IMG/VR virus record: IMGVR_UViG_3300034220_000038
Coordinates: 1 to 35,228 of that record
Length of the DNA: 35,228 bases
Strand: one strand, 5' to 3'
Source: a virus
Below are positions 31,201-35,228 of this stretch, piece after piece (the stretch's first letter is position 1; every line of letters begins with the position of its first letter). Position numbers and translations under genes: made by a program. The notes below the pieces were generated by a model that saw only the letters and a list, made by a program, of their open reading frames with translations, was not told the origin of the DNA and did not search any database.

Positions 31201-33006
31201 GGTGCCATCGGCGTCATCATCTCGACGGTCTGGGAGAACGTCATCCGGCCCGCCTTCGACGCCATCGGCGGCGCGCTGGGCTGGCTCGGCCGCGGCTTCG
31301 ACGACACCGTCCGCATGATCGGCGACATCTGGAACGGCCTGCGCAACCTGCTCGCCGTGCCGATCAACTTCCTCATCGGCACCGTGTTCAACAACGGCAT
31401 CCGGAAGGCGTGGAACCTCGTCGCCGACCTGCTGCCCGGCGTCGACCCGATCGGGGAGCTGCCGCTGATCCCGGAGTTCCGCCGCGGCGGCGTGTTCGAG
31501 GGCGTGCGACCGGGCTACACCCCGGGCCGGGACAACGCCCTGATCGCGGTCGGCGGCGGTGAGTCGGTCATGCGGCCGGAGTGGACCCGCGAGGTGGGCG
31601 GCCGCTCCTACGTCGACGCGGCGAACTACGCAGCCCGCACCGGCGGCCGGCAGGGAGTCCGGGACTTCCTCACCGACACGGCCGGCGCGACCGGCCGCGA
31701 CGTCGGGCAGGTCCGGCAGCGGCTGATGGGCCGGTTCCCCCTCGACAACGGGGTGAACGTCGGCCTGCCGGCGTTCGCCTACGGCGGCGTCGTCCCGCAC
31801 GTCGCCGCCGCCGGCCAGGAGATCGAGCGGCTCTTCGGCCGGATGCCCGGCGGCATCGGCGGCGTCGGGGCCCGCGCGAACGCCTCCGACCACCCGCGGG
31901 GGCTCGCGCTGGACTTCATGACGATGGCCGACACCGGGCTCGGGAACCGCGTCACCGCGCACATGCTGACCAACGCGCGCCGCCTAATGGTCAAGTACAT
32001 CATCTGGCAGCAGCGCATCAACTCCGGCGAGGGCTGGCGCGGCATGGAAGACCGCGGCAGCCCCACGGCCAACCACATGGACCACCCCCACGTGTCGTTC
32101 CTCAAGGGGAACCTGGGCGGGGCGTCCAAGGACTTCTCCGACACAGGAGGTGGGTTCTTCGACTTCCTCGGTGACCAGATCCGCGGCTTCTTCACCGACC
32201 TGACCAACCCGCCCATCGACGCGCTGCGGCGCACCTTCCCGACCCCGCCGGCGTTCATGGCGATCCCGGCCGAAGCCGCCACGCTGCTACGGGACAAGGC
32301 GCTGGACTTCATGCTCGGGCAGGGCGAGCAGACCGGCCCCGCCAACGAGCCGCCCGGCTCCGGAGTCCTCCGGTGGACCCCGGTTGTGTCCCAGGCCCTG
32401 GCCATGCTCGGGCAGCCGCTCGCCTACATCCCGACCACCCTGCGCCGGATGGCCCAGGAGTCCGGCGGCAACCCGCGGGCGATCAACAACTGGGACGTCA
32501 ACGCGCGCCGAGGCACGCCGTCGAAGGGCCTGATGCAGGTCATCGACCCCACGTTCCGGACCCACCGGGACGGCCGCGCCCCGAACGACATCTGGGACCC
32601 GCTGGCCAACGTGCTCGCCTCGATGAGGTACGCGCTGAGCCGGTACGGATCCCTTCCGCGGGCGTACGACCGCCGAGGCGGCTACGACTCCGGCGGCGTC
32701 GGGAAGGGCATCGGGTGGATGTGGAAGGGCACCGGCCTCGACGAGCGCGTGCTGCCGCCGCAGGAGACCCAGGCCTACCCGACGCTGACCGTGCTGGCCC
32801 GCGAGCTGGAGGCCGACCGGCTCCGGCCCCCGGCCGGCCCGACCGACCAGCAGCTCGCGGCCGCGCTGCGCAACCGGATGCCCGCCAGCGCCGGCACCCG
32901 CACGGGCCGCGGCCTGCACATCGAGAACGCCACCTTCGTCGACCCCGTCGACGTCGACGTGCTCGGCCAGCGCCTGGAGTTCGCCACCCGCGGGGAGAGC
33001 CTGTGA
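28213..33006 (+). CDS. Tape measure protein with peptidase and transglycosylase domains
   Basis: This 1597-residue protein sets tail length and travels ahead of the DNA. An AAGGAGG site (28196-28202) precedes the ATG. Order: coiled coils (1-150, 240-490), a hydrophobic cluster (about 155-240), a large membrane-like region (about 500-900), tandem WxNxVxPAF-type repeats (about 910-1030), then two enzymatic domains. Residues about 1200-1300 resemble a metal-dependent peptidase of the ARB_07466-like type (D1226-H1227, D1234, and H1288, H1291, H1293 in NHMDHPHVSF). Residues about 1395-1500 form a lytic transglycosylase (E1416 in AQESGGNP, SKGLMQV at 1437-1443). At about 1.5 angstroms per residue the tail would be roughly 200 nm or more. 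Confidence 0.9.
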   Translation: MAPSYEAGTAFLQILPSARGFGARLRRELAGVDVGHTVPLDVDVDDGWQRTLRAAIRALPSLVLGADASSADRELAAIRERMQRLSQMQIGLDISGEQARAEIQAIEQDLARLSASAPQLSVRVDAAAAEASLERVQHEARRLDGRRLNLQVAVDAAAAVLSLTGIALLANKLVNRDYRFGISADTAGAVLRIAALSTLVFGLGGATGAILGLGGAIAGLGAAGAVAAAGVIPAVLGFRGVFDAVKALSAQQETAAVDAQAAAQKQSAAAAAVASAQSRVGTATRAAGRARADASKQVAEADARLRRETADLERAQAELTRAWEAGRRSLQDLQDQVDGNALDQRQAAFDLADARKALQEARDTGDADQIARAQLAVDKQIESMDQLSKRTERATADNAAAQAAGIAGSEQVLAATDRIASAERGVADARSALDQARIDGAERIADADLQVIEAQRALTQALAQTGDTGSSAAQKVQQAFADLSPEAASFARYIFGLKPLLDELSGTAATAFFPPLRDGMDSLITRAPLINGVVGQLAGAMGTALGSVLTQLSSPYWTSFFQLLGNAGVTLIPALFDSLLTLAGAGTEVLRVLLPLAPAGLALLDQFSALLVILAPFIAQFLGGLIPAASALLTALAPLGTVLAALTPILAVLGEAFATVLLAVLQALAPILVALTPLIEEFATQWAVGLVSAITTATPLLVTLAEFLSQNADTVVWLVGVVGGLVASLQPLMWILGLIVTALARWIIIGAIGAALSGFGAAGATVAAIITRLLSPISLIRLALPYIGQALAFVGRMILGALGPMGILLTVLGFLYSSNEQFRNAVNQVFAVLAQLVGLLIASVMPAFEQIMAAIAPLIPLLIGALMPVLNTLIGVFLDLVSTVLPPLIAFVVGQLIPVVTTLAHIFATVLVWIITNVVVPAIQMLAWVITNVVAPVILWLYENVVKPAFEQIGAFISWVWTNIIKPAFDFLVFVLTRIVGPAIEWLWRNIVEPAFGAIGVIISTVWENVIRPAFDAIGGALGWLGRGFDDTVRMIGDIWNGLRNLLAVPINFLIGTVFNNGIRKAWNLVADLLPGVDPIGELPLIPEFRRGGVFEGVRPGYTPGRDNALIAVGGGESVMRPEWTREVGGRSYVDAANYAARTGGRQGVRDFLTDTAGATGRDVGQVRQRLMGRFPLDNGVNVGLPAFAYGGVVPHVAAAGQEIERLFGRMPGGIGGVGARANASDHPRGLALDFMTMADTGLGNRVTAHMLTNARRLMVKYIIWQQRINSGEGWRGMEDRGSPTANHMDHPHVSFLKGNLGGASKDFSDTGGGFFDFLGDQIRGFFTDLTNPPIDALRRTFPTPPAFMAIPAEAATLLRDKALDFMLGQGEQTGPANEPPGSGVLRWTPVVSQALAMLGQPLAYIPTTLRRMAQESGGNPRAINNWDVNARRGTPSKGLMQVIDPTFRTHRDGRAPNDIWDPLANVLASMRYALSRYGSLPRAYDRRGGYDSGGVGKGIGWMWKGTGLDERVLPPQETQAYPTLTVLARELEADRLRPPAGPTDQQLAAALRNRMPASAGTRTGRGLHIENATFVDPVDVDVLGQRLEFATRGESL

Positions 33007-33866
33007 TCACGAAGGTGCGGCTCGTCGAGGGCGACCAGCAGCTGGTGCTGCTCGACCGGGCCGCGTTCCGGCTCGACCTCATCCTCACCAGCCTGGAGGC
33101 GCCGTCCCCGGAGGTCCGCGAGGTCGCCGAGTCGCGCACCGACGACGACGGGGAGGACGACGTCACCACTCTGCACGGCGCCCGCGCGGTGTCGGCGACC
33201 GTCGAGCTGCGCGACACCGCTGACGCGCTCGTCGACGAGCTCAACGGGTGGATGCACCCACGGCGGCGCCCCTACCTCGTGGTGGTCAACGACGAGTGGG
33301 CGCAGGAGCGGCGGCTGCGGCTGCGCAGCACGCAGTTCAGCTCGCCGATCACCAGCTCGCAGCTGCGCCGGCGCACCGAGCAGCTGCAGTGGAAGGCCCC
33401 GGACGGCGTGTGGGAGGCCGTCGACGACGTGCTGGCCGTCGTGAACGCCGACGGCGGGCAGGCCGCGGGCCGGGTCTACCCGGAGGTCTACCCGAGGTCC
33501 TACCCGGCGACGGTGTCCGTCGGCGGCTCGAACGTGGTGAACCCCGGGAAGGCGTGGTCGCACCAGCGGGTGCTGCTCTACGGCCCCGCAGTGGGCCCGC
33601 GCTGGTCGAACGACCTCACCGGCGAGACGTTGACCTTCACAGAGGAGCTCGCGATCCCGGCCGGCGAGTACCTGGAGATCGACACCGCGTCCCGGACCGC
33701 GAACTACATGTCCGACCCGTCGCTGTCCCGGCTGCACCTGCTCGACTTCGAGGTCAGCACGTGGTGGCGCATGGCACCAGGCCTGAACCGCGTCCGCTAC
33801 CACCCGTCGGCCGGGACCGGCGTCGGGTCGGTCGCGCACGCCCACTACCGCCCGACCTGGCTGTGA
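33003..33866 (+). CDS. Distal tail (Dit-like) minor tail protein
   Basis: This 287-residue protein starts at the GTG overlapping the tape measure stop. Sequence starting with ITKVRLVEGDQQLVLLDRAAF, then TLHGARAVSATVELRDTADALVDELNGWMHPRRRPYLVV and a C-terminal beta domain (LTGETLTFTEELAIPAGEYLEID), is the usual two-part layout of siphovirus Dit proteins, which form the hub at the tube end. Position after the tape measure supports this. Confidence 0.75.
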   Translation: MITKVRLVEGDQQLVLLDRAAFRLDLILTSLEAPSPEVREVAESRTDDDGEDDVTTLHGARAVSATVELRDTADALVDELNGWMHPRRRPYLVVVNDEWAQERRLRLRSTQFSSPITSSQLRRRTEQLQWKAPDGVWEAVDDVLAVVNADGGQAAGRVYPEVYPRSYPATVSVGGSNVVNPGKAWSHQRVLLYGPAVGPRWSNDLTGETLTFTEELAIPAGEYLEIDTASRTANYMSDPSLSRLHLLDFEVSTWWRMAPGLNRVRYHPSAGTGVGSVAHAHYRPTWL

Positions 33867-33876
33867 GGAGCACACC

Positions 33877-34752
33877 GTGACCCTGCTGAAGCCCCTCTGG
33901 ATGCAGGCGGCGTCCGGGGACGCCGACATCTCCTACAGCGCCCAGCAGGACCGGGCGGCGCTGCTGTCGGCGATCTTCTCCCGCGAGGGCGTGCTGGACG
34001 TCGACGCCGGCCAGCTGCAGGTCCGTCAGCGCGCAGCCGGCGCGAACTTCTCCGTCGACATCGCCGCCGGCCGTGCGGCGATCGTCGGCGACGACATCTC
34101 CGACCAGGGGACCTACGTCGTCACCAGCACCGCCACGGAGAACCGGACCATCCCAGGCGCACCGGCCTCGGGAAGCCGCACCCACCGCGTCGTGGCCCGC
34201 GTGAAGGACAAGCTGCACAACGGCACCTGGACCGGCTACGAGTGGACCATCGAGGTGCTGCCCGACACCGGGTCGGGCACCCCGGCCGTCCCGGCGTCGG
34301 CCGTGCCGCTCGCCCGGGTTGCGGTCGCGGCCGGCCAGTCCTCGGTGCAGACCGCCAACATCACCGACGACCGCTCCCGCGCCAGCGTCGGCACGCCCGA
34401 CCGCACCGGCACGTTCAGCCTGTTCCCGCCCTACAACGCCTCGGACGTCAACCGGAAGACGGGCTGGACGGTGAACCCCGACGGCTGGGTCAGCCTGTCG
34501 GGCTGGTGCATGTGGAACGCGCCGAACCAGGTCATCCCGGCCAACACCCTGACCCAGATCACCAACACACCGCTGCCGGCCACCATCCTGGGACCGGGCC
34601 GGATCCGGGACTTCGTCCTGTCCACCTTCCACGGGCCCATCCACGGGGCCATCGGCGCCGACGGCCACCTCAAGTACCGGTTCCAGGAGGCCACCACGCT
34701 CATCCAGGGCGTGACCTGGTGGTCGTTCGACGGGTGCGGCTACCGGTTGTGA
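33877..34752 (+). CDS. Minor tail protein, possible receptor-binding or baseplate component
   Basis: This 291-residue protein begins TLLKPLWMQAASGDADISYSAQQDRAALLSAIFSREGV, a start often seen in actinophage tail-tip proteins. A beta-rich middle (NFSVDIAAGRAAIVGDD) and a C-terminal domain (WTVNPDGWVSLSGWCMWN) suggest a trimeric baseplate-like fold. GAGGAG (33865-33870) lies before the GTG start. Exact role in adsorption is not shown. Confidence 0.65.
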   Translation: MTLLKPLWMQAASGDADISYSAQQDRAALLSAIFSREGVLDVDAGQLQVRQRAAGANFSVDIAAGRAAIVGDDISDQGTYVVTSTATENRTIPGAPASGSRTHRVVARVKDKLHNGTWTGYEWTIEVLPDTGSGTPAVPASAVPLARVAVAAGQSSVQTANITDDRSRASVGTPDRTGTFSLFPPYNASDVNRKTGWTVNPDGWVSLSGWCMWNAPNQVIPANTLTQITNTPLPATILGPGRIRDFVLSTFHGPIHGAIGADGHLKYRFQEATTLIQGVTWWSFDGCGYRL

Positions 34753-35228
34753 CAGCGTCCTGGACGTGGGTCGTCGGACCGTGGAACGGCGGCCCGCAGC
34801 ACGAGCTCACTGCGGCCAAGGGCCGCAAGTTCATGGCCAGGCTGAACGAGCCGTCGACGGCCAGCTTCTCGATCAGTGGACGGCACCGCGAAGCCGAGTG
34901 GATCGAGGAACTCGTCACCGACCTGCACGTGCTGCGCCGCCCCGGGCCCGGGCAACGCGCGCAGCGGCTCTACCGCGGCCGCGTCGGAGCCACCTCCGAC
35001 GACGTCGACGCCGACCGGCACACCGTCAGCGTGCCGACCGTCGACTACCGCGAGGTCCTCAAGCGTCGCCAGCTCGGCATCGGCAGCCCGCTCACCTGGA
35101 CCCAGATCGACGAGGCGGCCATCGTCGCCGGGCTCCTCGCCGACACCCAGGCCCGTCCCGGCGGAGCGCTCGGGATGAGCGTGGCACCTGAGGCGACCGG
35201 CAACCTGCGCGACCGCACGTTCGAGCTC
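34749..35228 (+). CDS. Tail protein, partial (cut by the right edge)
   Basis: This frame starts at GTG overlapping the previous stop (GTGA) and remains open for 160 codons to the window end. It begins VTASWTWVVGPWNGGPQHEL, followed by beta-strand-rich sequence (LNEPSTASFSISGRHREAE, DLHVLRRPGPGQRAQRLYRG, HTVSVPTVDYREVLKRRQL) resembling the gp37-like tail-hub proteins that follow Dit in siphoviruses. The remaining length and end lie outside the window. Confidence 0.75.
   Translation, partial: MTASWTWVVGPWNGGPQHELTAAKGRKFMARLNEPSTASFSISGRHREAEWIEELVTDLHVLRRPGPGQRAQRLYRGRVGATSDDVDADRHTVSVPTVDYREVLKRRQLGIGSPLTWTQIDEAAIVAGLLADTQARPGGALGMSVAPEATGNLRDRTFEL

Noticed and set aside
29944-31962. 672-codon minus-strand frame opposite the tape measure
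   Set aside because: Asp/Gly/Gln-rich shadow sequence without start signals; the plus-strand tape measure explains the region.
1-35228. CRISPR array
   Set aside because: No regularly spaced repeats of 25-40 bases were found on either strand.

Overview
The window is one half of a temperate tailed phage (siphovirus type), present as a free genome or prophage, of a high-GC actinomycete. The evidence is GC content above 70 percent by eye, heavy use of GTG starts, leaderless promoter geometry, a WhiB-like iron-sulfur protein, and the gene order immunity switch, recombination and replication genes, accessory island, terminase, capsid, tail. The host genus cannot be read from the sequence. No integrase, lysin or holin cassette is recognisable; these probably lie outside the window.

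Layout. (1) Positions 1-551 hold an intergenic left edge with a hairpin, a leftward XRE-type repressor (144-449) and a compact divergent control region with two leaderless promoters and four related half-sites. (2) Positions 552-12157 are a rightward early operon of about 25 genes. Almost all are joined by 4-base ATGA or GTGA stop/start overlaps. It encodes a Cro-like regulator, a J-domain protein, a RecE-type exonuclease with a RecT/Bet annealing protein, a WhiB-like protein, a replication initiator with a candidate origin inside its own gene, several small zinc-binding proteins, a chimeric adenine methyltransferase that has lost its SAM-binding start, and a RuvC-like resolvase. (3) Positions 12204-15875 form a loosely packed accessory region with its own signals and two leftward genes. 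It includes a coupled two-gene unit (13844-14730) whose base usage differs from the phage. (4) From about 15920 the late operon begins: a small membrane protein, an HNH nuclease, a linker protein, a hairpin-rich segment that may be the packaging site, terminase small subunit, and terminase large subunit interrupted by a 351-residue intein with class 3 features. Portal, MuF-like protein, scaffold, major capsid, head-tail connectors, tail terminator, major tail protein, tail assembly chaperones, a 1597-residue tape measure with two wall-hydrolase domains, and three tail-tip proteins follow. The last of these runs off the right end.

How the parts fit together. Repressor and Cro-like protein choose between lysogeny and lytic growth. 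The early operon supplies recombination and initiation of DNA synthesis. The resolvase and HNH nuclease probably assist DNA processing for packaging. The late genes build a long-tailed particle whose tape measure can open peptidoglycan at entry. The most unusual items are the class 3-like intein splitting the packaging ATPase P-loop, the methyltransferase fusion, the palindrome plus G-run block inside the replication gene, the coupled unknown pair at 13844-14730, and the paired inverted repeats before the terminase.

No gene-free stretch exceeds 300 bases. The longer gaps (1-143, 14731-14832, 15876-16011, 16868-17023, 22456-22585) are described individually.
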